A stretch of DNA of 64,000 nt from NCBI RefSeq assembly GCF_004769525.1, contig NZ_RQFT01000001.1, positions 1-64,000 on the forward strand, in the 5' to 3' direction. Every line of letters begins with the position of its first letter. Position 1 is the stretch's first letter. The notes beneath the pieces are model-generated. The model was not told where the DNA came from. It worked only from the letters and a program-made list of their open reading frames with translations, and ran no database searches. The position numbers were made by a program, and so were the translations under genes. Of this stretch, positions 17,598 to 25,851 are shown piece after piece. The stretch comes from Leptospira bouyouniensis. Lineage in GTDB: Bacteria > Spirochaetota > Leptospiria > Leptospirales > Leptospiraceae.

Positions 17598-18350
17598 ATG
17601 ATCACCATTGCAGTTGCAAATCAGAAAGGCGGAGAGGGAAAAACAACTACTTCTCTGAATCTCGCCATGGGATTGGCTCGCCGAAATCTCAAAACTTTAC
17701 TCATCGATATGGACCCACAGGCAAACTCTACAGGAATTTTCCTGAATCCAGAGACTGTCGAAAAGGACCTTGCCCATCTTTTCCAAAACGCCGCAAACAT
17801 CAAAGACATCATTACTCCAGCGTATAACGACTATTTGTGGGTAGCTCCATCTAGCATGCGTTTGGCGGAAATGGAAACAGTATCCGTAAATTCAGTTGAA
17901 GCTCCATACATCCTCAGGGACTCACTTGCCGGACTTAAGGATTTTGAATTTGTCATCATTGACTGCCCCCCATCACTCTCAATATTCACTGTGAACAGCT
18001 TGGTGGCCGCAAACTTTGTTTTGATCCCTCTCCAGGCTGAAAAATTTTCGATGGATGGAATCATGGGTCTACAACAGACGATTTCATCGATCAAAAAAAG
18101 GATCAACCCTGACCTTGAGATTTTAGGAGCTCTCATCACTCAGCTCAAACCACAAACACTGCTCACAAAAACCATTTTACCTGTGCTTACAAAATACTTT
18201 AGGATCTTCGAACATACGATTTCCGATGGGGTTGCCATAGGGGAAAGCCATTTAGCAAAAAAATCAGTCTATGATTACAATCGCTCTTCTAGGCAATCGC
18301 AAGAATATGAGGGGTTCATAGAGGAGGTTTTAAATGAGCTTAAAAAGTAA
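17598..18350 (+). CDS. parA: ParA/Soj partition ATPase
   Basis: A 250-residue Walker-type ATPase that positions replicon copies by dynamic binding to the nucleoid. It has the deviant Walker A KGGEGKTT (residues 10-17; the Glu at the variable position is uncommon), Walker A' in LLIDMDPQANST and Walker B FVIIDCPPSLS. There is no N-terminal HTH, so it is of the short Soj/type Ib form. GAAGGAA precedes the ATG. The parB start overlaps its last 17 bases. Together with rep 1.1 kb downstream it forms a compact replicon maintenance module. Confidence 0.95.
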   Translation: MITIAVANQKGGEGKTTTSLNLAMGLARRNLKTLLIDMDPQANSTGIFLNPETVEKDLAHLFQNAANIKDIITPAYNDYLWVAPSSMRLAEMETVSVNSVEAPYILRDSLAGLKDFEFVIIDCPPSLSIFTVNSLVAANFVLIPLQAEKFSMDGIMGLQQTISSIKKRINPDLEILGALITQLKPQTLLTKTILPVLTKYFRIFEHTISDGVAIGESHLAKKSVYDYNRSSRQSQEYEGFIEEVLNELKK

Positions 18351-19155
18351 ACGTTTAGGAACTCTCGCCGACATTTACCAAGCAGAAAACTTGGATGGCA
18401 CCATCCGGACCATTCGCATGGACCGGATCCAACCTTCTGAGCACCAACCTCGCCAAGAACGAAAAAAGGGAATCGAGGAATTGGCACAGACACTAAAAGC
18501 GGATGGACTTTTACAACCCATCATCGTGTCGAAAGGGGAAAAAGAAGGGAATTATAAAATCATCGCTGGGGAGAGGCGCTACCATGCCGCTAAATCCCTA
18601 GGTTGGGCAGAAATCGAATGTAAAATTTTAAACCGATCCGACAAAGAAATTTATAAACTCGCTGTCATTGAAAACTTACAGAGGGAAAATTTATCCCCCT
18701 ATGAAGAAGTAGATGCACTACTCTTCTTAAAAAACTCTTACCAATACACGGACCAAGAATTGGGAGACCTTTTTGGAAAAAGCCGCAGTTATATGACAGA
18801 GGTCCTTTCCATTACTAACATGTCGAAGTCTGATTTAGAAAAATGCAAAAAAAATGAAATCTTCAATAAGAACCTCCTCGTCCAAGCCGCCCAAGCTGCA
18901 AAAAAAGGAAGTTTAGATGAGTTCTTAACTTTGTACCACAAGGGAACGCTAAAGACAGTTAAGGACGCAAAAGATTTCAATAAACAAGCTAAATCTGGGG
19001 AGACAAATCATACCAAGCTCTCCCCTCTTTCGGGATACAAAATCCGACGCACAAACAATGGAATTCAAATCCAATCGGAAGACGAAATCTTACTGGGTGA
19101 TATCTATAAATTTATCCGAAAAGAACTCTCGAAAAAATATGGTGATTCGGCATAA
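18334..19155 (+). CDS. parB: ParB/Spo0J partition protein
   Basis: A 273-residue centromere-binding protein. The N-terminal CTP-binding domain is recognisable by IQPSEHQPRQ and GERRYHAAKSLGW. ENLQRENLSPYEE marks the second conserved box, and the central HTH is LGDLFGKSRSYMTEVLSI. The C-terminal part (about 215-273) should be the dimerisation domain. It overlaps parA by 17 bases. Its binding site is probably the GTCGGA-TG-TCCGAC pair upstream of parA or the CAAGTAC repeats that start within 10 bases of its stop. Confidence 0.93.
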   Translation: MSLKSKRLGTLADIYQAENLDGTIRTIRMDRIQPSEHQPRQERKKGIEELAQTLKADGLLQPIIVSKGEKEGNYKIIAGERRYHAAKSLGWAEIECKILNRSDKEIYKLAVIENLQRENLSPYEEVDALLFLKNSYQYTDQELGDLFGKSRSYMTEVLSITNMSKSDLEKCKKNEIFNKNLLVQAAQAAKKGSLDEFLTLYHKGTLKTVKDAKDFNKQAKSGETNHTKLSPLSGYKIRRTNNGIQIQSEDEILLGDIYKFIRKELSKKYGDSA

Positions 19156-19497
19156 CCCAAACAAGTACTAAGCAGTCAAGTACTTAGGAAAAAAATTTTT
19201 AGTACTCGCTGGGAAAAATACTGTACGAACTTGACAGCTACCAGAATCCGACAATAATGTGACATAATAAAACTTTTGATTGGTTTGAGCAAACACCTTT
19301 TCTAATGAGAGAAGGTGCGGGGTTAGTTTTGCCCCAACCCGACAGATAAAAAAATCCCCTGGAACACCAGGGGGTCGGGGTTTCCCGAAGGAATGTTGTT
19401 GGATGAGACATAATTAACATTATGTCAAATAATGTCAACTCCTTCAAATTAATTGCTTAAATTTAGTTTAATTTTTGCAGAAAACGGAGGAGCTCCC
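19156..19497. other. Control region between parB and rep, candidate replication origin
   Basis: This 342-base gap is rich in structure. CAAGTACTAAG (19162-19172) and CAAGTACTTAG (19177-19187) are direct repeats, with an inverted AGTACT copy at 19201-19206. A hairpin CACCTTTTCT (19294-19303)/AGAGAAGGTG (19308-19317) follows, then GGGTT/AACCC. TGACATAAT-type motifs lie at 19260-19268, 19406-19414, 19419-19427 and 19429-19437; two of them form GACATAAT-TAAC-ATTATGTC (19407-19426). A minus-strand terminator sits at 19348-19373. Iteron-like repeats next to an initiator gene suit an origin; no clear DnaA box was noted. Confidence 0.55.
19348..19440 (-). ncRNA. Candidate antisense RNA in the rep leader
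   Basis: On the minus strand a textbook intrinsic terminator is formed by CCCCTGG-TGTT-CCAGGGG (19373 down to 19356) followed by seven T (19354-19348). Just upstream on that strand is a small UUCG-capped hairpin, TTCC-TTCG-GGAA (19393-19382). TTGACA reads on the minus strand at 19437-19432. No minus-strand protein gene precedes this terminator, since rep is on the plus strand, so it most likely ends a short RNA of about 60-90 bases complementary to the rep leader. This is how many plasmids control copy number. The transcription start is not identified. Confidence 0.5.
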
Positions 19498-20421
19498 TTG
19501 AGTGACCAGCGTCATCCCTATATCCGACTGATGACCGACATCATTGATTCTGGTGTTTGGGCAGGGCTTTCCCATGCTGCAAAGACCCTGTACCCAGTCT
19601 TACTGAAGTTCAGTGATTATAATTTCAAACCAGTTTGGCCAAACACAGAAACCTTGATGAGACTAACCGGCTTCAAAACCAAAAAATCGATTGTTACAGC
19701 TAAAAAAGAATTAACCCAAGCGGGGCTTTTATACCAAGTTCCCGGAAGCGGAAGGACCTCAACAAGATACCACTTTTCTTTCCACTATGAGGGTTCCAAA
19801 ATTACCCCTCTGGGAGATACTTCCATACACCTCACAGGGACCGCAACGGAATCCTCTGAGGGTTCAAATCTTTCACCAAAGGGGGGTTCTCTCGGGACCC
19901 CTAACCATATTAATATAACTATATCCAATACAAACCATGTACCAAATACCAAAGGTATGGGAGAAAGTTTAGGCCAACCGAAAGATGAAAAACAAAACTT
20001 TGAGGCATTGGTAAATTTATTTGGTCCAGAGATTGCTTTGGAGGCCTACCAAAAGGCAGTCAGCTTACATATGGAGTCGAATGTTTCCTATGTCCAAACT
20101 TTGTGCCGAGAGTTGGTAAGTTTACGCTCAAAGGAAGTGATTAATTATGGGCAAAATTTGAGCCGTGAGTCCGTCTCACCGCACCCGGCATCATGGGCTG
20201 GCTTTTTGGCTTGGGCAGAAAAAGAACTCACCGAATCCTCTTTTCGGCAATTGGAAAAGGTCAATGTGCAAACGGATGGGAACGTCATCATCGTCACTTC
20301 TGCTGTCCTCGGGCACTTAAGGCAAATCATACAGATGTATTTCACTGAGAGAGTCAAACCAGTCGTTCTCGTAGTGTTTACGGAAAAGGAAGAAGGATCG
20401 CGTGTTAGTGAAATTCGATAG
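19498..20421 (+). CDS. rep: Replication initiator-like protein
   Basis: The start is placed at TTG 19498-19500, eight bases after GGAGGAG, giving 307 residues (MSDQRHPYIRLM...). The in-frame TTG 45 bases earlier has no ribosome binding site. Residues about 40-95 form a winged HTH (TETLMRLTGFKTKKSIVTAK ... GLLYQVPGSGRTSTRYHF) as in plasmid and phage initiators. A Ser/Thr/Gly/Asn-rich linker follows (about 110-150). The C-terminal part (SWAGFLAWAEKEL ... LGHLRQIIQMYF) resembles the DnaA N-terminal domain that contacts DnaB helicase. Gene order parA-parB-control region-rep is typical of secondary replicons in Leptospira. Confidence 0.8.
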   Translation: MSDQRHPYIRLMTDIIDSGVWAGLSHAAKTLYPVLLKFSDYNFKPVWPNTETLMRLTGFKTKKSIVTAKKELTQAGLLYQVPGSGRTSTRYHFSFHYEGSKITPLGDTSIHLTGTATESSEGSNLSPKGGSLGTPNHINITISNTNHVPNTKGMGESLGQPKDEKQNFEALVNLFGPEIALEAYQKAVSLHMESNVSYVQTLCRELVSLRSKEVINYGQNLSRESVSPHPASWAGFLAWAEKELTESSFRQLEKVNVQTDGNVIIVTSAVLGHLRQIIQMYFTERVKPVVLVVFTEKEEGSRVSEIR

Positions 20422-20472
20422 ACTGATTAGAAAAACGGTATTTTTTGGAAGGAATCATTACTGAAAAAGCGC

Positions 20473-22983
20473 ATGAAAGATCATTTAATTCGCACAAGCC
20501 ACCCCTACTCTTTGCCCATCTCATCCGTGTCGACTACGGGAACCTACGAAATCAAAAACAATGAGTTTTTGTCATTTTTTGAAGAAAAGGACCAATCCTC
20601 TCTTTCATCGATTATTTTCCAATTTGATGATGTTGTCTTTTTTAATGGAATTGAGTTATTACCAGGAAAAGATGGATTAGATTTTTTTCCCGATTCGTTT
20701 CGGTTTGAATTATCCCATGACGGAAAGTATTGGGAACCTATTTTACAAGAATCTTCATTCCGAAAATCCTTCAAAACTTCAGCGAAATGGCTATTTTCGT
20801 TAACTAGCGCTCGTTATGTGAAGTTTATCTCCAAAATTTCCAGAAAAGCAAGTAACGGAAAAAATCGAATTAGTTTTGGACCATTGAAAATTTTAATCAG
20901 TGGTGTTCAGTCTATGCAAGTTAGTTCAGAACTTGATAGGCTCTGTGTAAAAGAAAACTTATTTGATACAAGACCTGACTATGGTTGGTCTTCTAAAAAA
21001 AAGGAAGAACCAGCGGATGAATACATCATCATGGATATGGGATCCGTGAACCGAATTGAAGAATTCCGGATGTTAACCAAAAACGATCCTGTCACCAATT
21101 TTCCGGAAAGGTTCATTGTTTATTATAGTGAAGATGATCTTACATGGCACCAGTTACATGAAGAAAATTATTTTTTATCCGAGCCAGGGACATGGTATAA
21201 ATGGCGTTTCCCTCCTGTTAATTTGCGGTTTTTGAAAATTGTTTTTATAGATGAGAAACAAACAAACAAAAAGGAATACATCACTGAAGTCATAGAAATC
21301 GAATTGTATTCCAGTGCTGATAAAAAAGAATCAGGTGGTCCGACAAGGGAACCACTCCCATATGCATCTGTTCTTCGGTCAGGTATCATCCGTCTTGCCG
21401 TCGATGGAGAAGTAAAAGAAGGAGTGGTTGTCCAATCCAATGATAGAAGATTACGTGATGCCACCACAGAATACCGTGGGATTGTTGAATTGGCATCTGA
21501 TGGGGAAGAAAAACCTGGCGTTGCCGTCCAAGGAAATGATAAACGCCTAAAAATTGCCACCGAACTCACGCACGGTCTTGTCAGGCTTGCGAGGAGTGGT
21601 GAAGCAAGGCCAGGGCTTGTTGTTCAATCAGATGATGAAAGATTAAGAAATGCTTCAACAGAACATCCTGGGATCGTGGAGCTTGCGTTAGATGGTGAAA
21701 CGAGACCAGGTGTGGCGGTTCAGGGAAATGATTCAAGGTTAAGAATTGCGACAAAAAAAGCTGTAGGTCTTGTCCAGTTAGCTGACGCAGGTGAAACAGC
21801 AATCGACAAAGTTGTCACTGGAGATGATCCAAGACTTAAGGATGCAACAACAACGGCAAAAGGGATTGTGCAACTCGCCCCTAATGGCGGTGAAGAAATA
21901 AATACGGTCGTGCAAGGGAATGATAAACGTCTCAAATTAGCAAACACGGAATCATATGGAATTGTTCAGCTAGCACATTCAGGTGAAAACAAAGCTGGCG
22001 TGGTTGTGCAAGGAAATGACAAACGTCTCGCCAAAGCTGGGTTTGATGATGCAGGGATCGTGATCATTGCTAATCATGGAGAAGCGGTGCCAGGGAAAGT
22101 TGTATTGGCTGATGATCCAAGATTGTCTGATAAAAGGGATCCGAAACCTCATACCCACCCTTACGCTGAAAAAGAACATGATTTTAATTCTCATACGGGA
22201 TTATTAAAAATCACAGGTGAAGCTGAATCCATCTCTAAAGGTTTTGTCCCTCCACAACAAACGGATGCCATTATCTATGGGAAAAATACAAAAAATGGTT
22301 CTGGAGTTGTCGGAGTTTCTTCTGGTTTAGGTGTTGTTGGTTTTGGTGATTCCATTGGTGTATATGGGATCTCAAAAGGAAAAGAATCAACACGTTCAGC
22401 AGGTATTTTAGGTGCCGGTACCACGTCACCTGGTGGTCGATTTGTTTCTCAATCTGAGTTTGCCATTATTGTTGATGGAAAAGGAATTCCTGAATATGAA
22501 CTCTCTGGATCAGGAAAGGCAATTTATGCAAACGGTGAATCTGTGTTCGAAGGAAATCTTCGCATCACAAAAGATGGTGGAGAAGAGTGTATTGCTCGTT
22601 ATTTCCGGTTAGATGGGAAGGATGTGATCACAGCGGGAGATTTGCTTGTTGCCACTGAAGAAACAGGGGTACTTGGCAGATCCAAACACCCCTACTCTAC
22701 AAATGTAATCGGAGTAGCTGTTTCGAATGCTAATGTTGTATTTGGGAAAAAAGAAAAAGGTGTGGAATACGTTCTCGTTGCACTACTTGGTATGACAAAA
22801 ATCCATGTTGATGCAACGCAAGTTCCCATCTACCCAGGTGATCTTTTGGTATCTGGTCTTTCTTCAGGTCATGCGATCAAAGCAGATCCATCTAAGTTAA
22901 AACCGGGGATGTTGGTTGCAAAAGCAATGGAAGCTTGTAAACGAGACAAAGGGCATATCCTTTGTATGTTAACTTTCTCCTAA
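20473..22983 (+). CDS. Discoidin-domain protein with eight tail-fibre-like repeats
   Basis: An 836-residue mosaic. Residues about 1-150 and 155-285 are two F5/8 type C (discoidin)-like beta-sandwiches (FRFELSHDGKYWEPI and ERFIVYYSEDDLTWHQL). Residues 304-559 are eight exact 32-residue repeats (codons 21382-22149, 96 bases each) of the type GIVQLA..GE...GVVVQGNDKRL, like those of phage tail fibres. PHTHPYAEKEHDFNSHTG marks the junction, then comes a Gly/Val-rich segment (GVVGVSSGLGVVGFGDSIGVYG) and a compact C-terminal domain. No signal peptide or membrane anchor is visible. Architecture suggests a trimeric carbohydrate- or surface-binding fibre. It follows rep by 51 bases. Its 3' end overlaps mqnD convergently by 15 bases. 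Confidence 0.8.
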   Translation: MKDHLIRTSHPYSLPISSVSTTGTYEIKNNEFLSFFEEKDQSSLSSIIFQFDDVVFFNGIELLPGKDGLDFFPDSFRFELSHDGKYWEPILQESSFRKSFKTSAKWLFSLTSARYVKFISKISRKASNGKNRISFGPLKILISGVQSMQVSSELDRLCVKENLFDTRPDYGWSSKKKEEPADEYIIMDMGSVNRIEEFRMLTKNDPVTNFPERFIVYYSEDDLTWHQLHEENYFLSEPGTWYKWRFPPVNLRFLKIVFIDEKQTNKKEYITEVIEIELYSSADKKESGGPTREPLPYASVLRSGIIRLAVDGEVKEGVVVQSNDRRLRDATTEYRGIVELASDGEEKPGVAVQGNDKRLKIATELTHGLVRLARSGEARPGLVVQSDDERLRNASTEHPGIVELALDGETRPGVAVQGNDSRLRIATKKAVGLVQLADAGETAIDKVVTGDDPRLKDATTTAKGIVQLAPNGGEEINTVVQGNDKRLKLANTESYGIVQLAHSGENKAGVVVQGNDKRLAKAGFDDAGIVIIANHGEAVPGKVVLADDPRLSDKRDPKPHTHPYAEKEHDFNSHTGLLKITGEAESISKGFVPPQQTDAIIYGKNTKNGSGVVGVSSGLGVVGFGDSIGVYGISKGKESTRSAGILGAGTTSPGGRFVSQSEFAIIVDGKGIPEYELSGSGKAIYANGESVFEGNLRITKDGGEECIARYFRLDGKDVITAGDLLVATEETGVLGRSKHPYSTNVIGVAVSNANVVFGKKEKGVEYVLVALLGMTKIHVDATQVPIYPGDLLVSGLSSGHAIKADPSKLKPGMLVAKAMEACKRDKGHILCMLTFS
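21382..22149 (+). repeat. Eight tandem 96-bp coding repeats
   Basis: Units start at 21382, 21478, 21574, 21670, 21766, 21862, 21958 and 22054, each exactly 96 bases (32 codons) with no indels. Consensus is GIVxLAxxGExxxGVVVQGNDxRLxxAT. Units diverge in DNA sequence more than in the conserved residues, which indicates old duplications held by selection on the protein fold rather than recent slippage. Confidence 0.9.
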
Positions 22984-23796
22984 GAATAAAGGTAGGTTCT
23001 TGGTGGGTTTTTTGATAAAACCTGCCTCGATTGCCCTTTGGAATAGATAAGACACTGCGTTTTGGCCTTCTTTACCTAAATTTTTTGTGAATTCATTTAC
23101 ATACAAATTGATGTGAGCGCGAATCACAGACTCATCTTTGTTCTGTGAATTTTCTCGAATATAATCCATCATTTCTTTTGGCTCTTGGTAAGCGTTTTTC
23201 AAACTTTTTCTTAATTCGTTTTGGAATTTGAGTGCTTCTTCCCTAGGAATGTCTCTTCTGATAGCGATGGCTCCAAGAGGGATTGGGTATCCTGTGGAAG
23301 ATTCCCACCATTCACCCAAATCTACTACTTTTTCTAATCCTCTTTCTTCGTAAGTGAACCTTTCTTCATGAATGATGACACCTAAACTATGTTGATCCAT
23401 CAAAAGATTGGGGATGATTTCATCGTACCGAAGTGCGGTGGGTTTATGTGTGCCATTTGTGTAAAGGGATAGAAGTAAATTTGCTGTTGTTAGTTGCCCA
23501 GGTATATAAAGTTTTTCGTAGTTTTCTAAATTAGTAAGTGTATTCTTTTTTCTTACTAATAGAGGTCCACACCCTCTTCCCAATGCTGATCCAGTTTCTA
23601 GGAGAATATATTTATCGATGATTTGAAAAAAAGCTGCAAAAGAAAGTTTTGTTACCGGAAACTTCCCTTGGAAGGCAAACTCATTTAAGTTTTCTACATC
23701 ATACAATTCTTCCTGAATGGGGTAATCTGGGTTTCTGATAAGGTGGTAGAATAAGAATGTGTCATTTGGGCATGGCGAGTATGCAAGTGAGATCAT
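22969..23796 (-). CDS. mqnD: 1,4-dihydroxy-6-naphthoate synthase (futalosine menaquinone pathway)
   Basis: A 275-residue enzyme with a periplasmic-binding-protein fold, here cytoplasmic. It converts cyclic dehypoxanthine futalosine to 1,4-dihydroxy-6-naphthoate in the alternative menaquinone route. The signature opening MISLAYSPCPNDTFLFYHLI and LLETGSALGRGCGPLLV are characteristic. It overlaps the upstream membrane-protein gene by ATGA (23793-23796), so translation is likely coupled. No other mqn genes lie in the window. Menaquinone is the electron carrier that the NDH-2 encoded at 40.3 kb would reduce. Confidence 0.93.
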   Translation of the reverse strand: MISLAYSPCPNDTFLFYHLIRNPDYPIQEELYDVENLNEFAFQGKFPVTKLSFAAFFQIIDKYILLETGSALGRGCGPLLVRKKNTLTNLENYEKLYIPGQLTTANLLLSLYTNGTHKPTALRYDEIIPNLLMDQHSLGVIIHEERFTYEERGLEKVVDLGEWWESSTGYPIPLGAIAIRRDIPREEALKFQNELRKSLKNAYQEPKEMMDYIRENSQNKDESVIRAHINLYVNEFTKNLGKEGQNAVSYLFQRAIEAGFIKKPTKNLPLFLGES

Positions 23797-24971
23797 ATAG
23801 CTAAAAAATATTCCTTTGTTTGTGTGATGAATAAAATACGAATCAGTAAAAAGATAAACAACACAATCGATGTTCCAAGAAAGAATCTAAAACTATATCT
23901 TTTTGTTACATCGTGTAATAAAAGGGAAAAAGGCAAAATTAATGTAAACATTCTACTGAGATTATCGAAGGAACGCCAATATCCTTGTTCTGCAATCGCT
24001 ATGACAAACATACTGCCTAGAATTGGAATTAAAATATCTATGTCTTTTAAAAAGGATTCTTTGATTGAAGAATAACAAACAATTAAGATCGAAAGAAAAC
24101 TAAATAAAAATAATAATTTTGGGAGTTCTTTTGGTTTGAATTGGAAGGTATTTTGATCAAAAAAACTTTTTACAAATCCGAATAATGGCCCATCAGTCAT
24201 ATCTTTGAACCCAAGTGGGTTTGTTCCTAAATGGTTTGGTGTATTCATCCATCCATAAAACAAAAATGCTAAAAAAAGTATCCCAGGTAAAGAAAAGAGA
24301 AAAACATTTTTCCACTCTCTTTTGAAAAGTGAAACAAACACAATGGGGGCTAAAAATAGAATTCCCAATTCCCTTGTGAAAACTGTCAGAAGAAAAAATA
24401 CAAATGCAATTGCGAATTTTTTTTCCCTATAAAAGTAATAACTAATGATCGCAAGACTTACAAAAAATGAATCAGCTACAAGCAATAAGTTAGAGTTTAG
24501 AGAATATGGGGAAAATAGATAAAATAGAACCAGCCATTTTGACTCATCTGGCAAAAGTTTGAATAAATAGTAAACGGAGGCTGAAAACGTAAAAAATAAT
24601 AAGGTGAGTGTGATAAGTGGGTAGTGTTCACTTCCTAGAAAATGTGAAAACAATCCAGTGATAAAAGATAACCCGATTCGGTGGTATCGGAAGTAAAAAC
24701 TATCAACGATCAAACTCCAATCGTTCTCGTTAAACAGGTCTTTTGCGAGAAGGTAAAAAAACTGTCCATCATATCCCCCTGATTTATAAATTACAAAATT
24801 TGGATCAACTAAGTTGGGGTTTATCTCATAAAAGCCTTCCCATATCCCGATGAGAGAGGAAAGGGAATGGTCATATGGTGTGATTTTGTAATCAATTAGA
24901 CCCAAAACACCTAAAATGAAAAAAAACAATACAGTCCACAATTGCCACAGTTTCACACTCCCATTTTGCAA
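23793..24971 (-). CDS. Multi-pass membrane protein, GT-C glycosyltransferase-like
   Basis: A 392-residue inner-membrane protein with about nine to ten helices. An early periplasmic loop holds SGGYDGQFFYLLAKDLF followed by FRYHRIGLSFITGLFSHFL. Acidic first loops with YDGQ-F-Y and YR-G motifs occur in GT-C-like membrane glycosyltransferases and surface-glycopolymer proteins. The frame opens at TTG 24971; no good ribosome binding site or ATG is available, so the exact start is uncertain (a GTG lies at 24956). It overlaps mqnD by four bases although the functions seem unrelated. Polyprenyl-phosphate sugar donors would be expected if it is a transferase. Confidence 0.7.
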   Translation of the reverse strand: MQNGSVKLWQLWTVLFFFILGVLGLIDYKITPYDHSLSSLIGIWEGFYEINPNLVDPNFVIYKSGGYDGQFFYLLAKDLFNENDWSLIVDSFYFRYHRIGLSFITGLFSHFLGSEHYPLITLTLLFFTFSASVYYLFKLLPDESKWLVLFYLFSPYSLNSNLLLVADSFFVSLAIISYYFYREKKFAIAFVFFLLTVFTRELGILFLAPIVFVSLFKREWKNVFLFSLPGILFLAFLFYGWMNTPNHLGTNPLGFKDMTDGPLFGFVKSFFDQNTFQFKPKELPKLLFLFSFLSILIVCYSSIKESFLKDIDILIPILGSMFVIAIAEQGYWRSFDNLSRMFTLILPFSLLLHDVTKRYSFRFFLGTSIVLFIFLLIRILFITQTKEYFLAI

Positions 24972-25047
24972 AATTTAATAGATTTTGAAAGGAATTTCTC
25001 TGGAATTTTAACAAGATTCTGACAGTTTGTATCCAAAGTTGGGGCAA

Positions 25048-25851
25048 ATGAAAGAAGTTCTCGTAACCATACAGACAGTGTATCAATATTTAGAGAAACT
25101 AGGTCCAAAAAAATCCTTCCAAATTCTGAAAAATTTAGGTTATGAAAAACTTCTCTCACTCACAGGAAAAGTACCGAAAGAAAGGCTTATCGTCCTTACT
25201 CAAAAATTAAGTGAAGAAACTGTTGTCGAACTAGTGAATCAGATTCCAGAGAAAATTTTAGTGGAAATGATTCGTGAAAACGATGATGACGATTTAGTAT
25301 ATTTCATACATTCTTTATCGATTGGTGATTTGGCGGTTGTATCAAAAAGTATCCCTCCTCATGATGTAGGACTTCTTGCTAAGACATTAGGACCAGAAGC
25401 AAGTGTTGAAATTTTAAAATCTTTAGGAATCCAAAAGTCAATTGCCTTGTTGAAAGAAATCCCTATGCGAGATTTTTTGTGGTTAGTCGATAAAGTTCAG
25501 TTGGCATCAATCATTCAATTGGTGAATGAGTTGTCCGTTGCCGATTGTAAAAAGTGGATCAAACATCGAGGTTTGGAAGAATTGCCAATACTATTAAAGT
25601 TTTTTGGAGTATCGAACGTATTGGAGATATTTAAAAAACTTGGAATGAACCAGGCTTTGGCGATGATGCATCTTCTTGGAACAAGAGAAATGATGGAGTT
25701 ATCTGTTCTTTTATCTAAAATGCAATTGGATGTAAAAAATATTCCATCAACTTTACATGCGAAAACGGTTGTTGGTTTGGAAAAACAAAAATCAAAACAA
25801 ACAGCTAAAAAGAAACCATCTGCAAAAAAGAAAAAAGTGGTCAAACGTTAG
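25048..25851 (+). CDS. Helical-repeat protein with Lys-rich tail, unknown function
   Basis: The start is set at the ATG 25048 after GGGG, giving 267 residues; an upstream TTG adds seven residues without support. The body is a chain of short amphipathic helices with recurring L..L...I...L patterns and phrases such as KIPxxxL/VELVNQIPEKILVEMIREN and LLAKTLGPEASVEILKSLG. These resemble the superhelical N-domain of MgtE or FliG-like armadillo modules. The last 30 residues (KSKQTAKKKPSAKKKKVVKR) are strongly basic and may bind nucleic acid or membranes. No enzymatic motif is present. Its end overlaps the convergent histidine kinase by 11 bases. Confidence 0.7.
   Translation: MKEVLVTIQTVYQYLEKLGPKKSFQILKNLGYEKLLSLTGKVPKERLIVLTQKLSEETVVELVNQIPEKILVEMIRENDDDDLVYFIHSLSIGDLAVVSKSIPPHDVGLLAKTLGPEASVEILKSLGIQKSIALLKEIPMRDFLWLVDKVQLASIIQLVNELSVADCKKWIKHRGLEELPILLKFFGVSNVLEIFKKLGMNQALAMMHLLGTREMMELSVLLSKMQLDVKNIPSTLHAKTVVGLEKQKSKQTAKKKPSAKKKKVVKR

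Noticed and set aside
19238..19447. Minus-strand open frame in the rep leader
   Set aside because: It spans the minus-strand terminator and repeat arms and has no ribosome binding site; the interval is better explained as a control region with an antisense RNA.
17396..19497. Canonical parS (TGTTTCACGTGAAACA)
   Set aside because: Not found at either par locus; only the non-canonical palindromes described were seen.
21382..22149. Tandem repeats as a CRISPR array
   Set aside because: Units are 96 bp, contiguous without spacers and in frame within a large protein.
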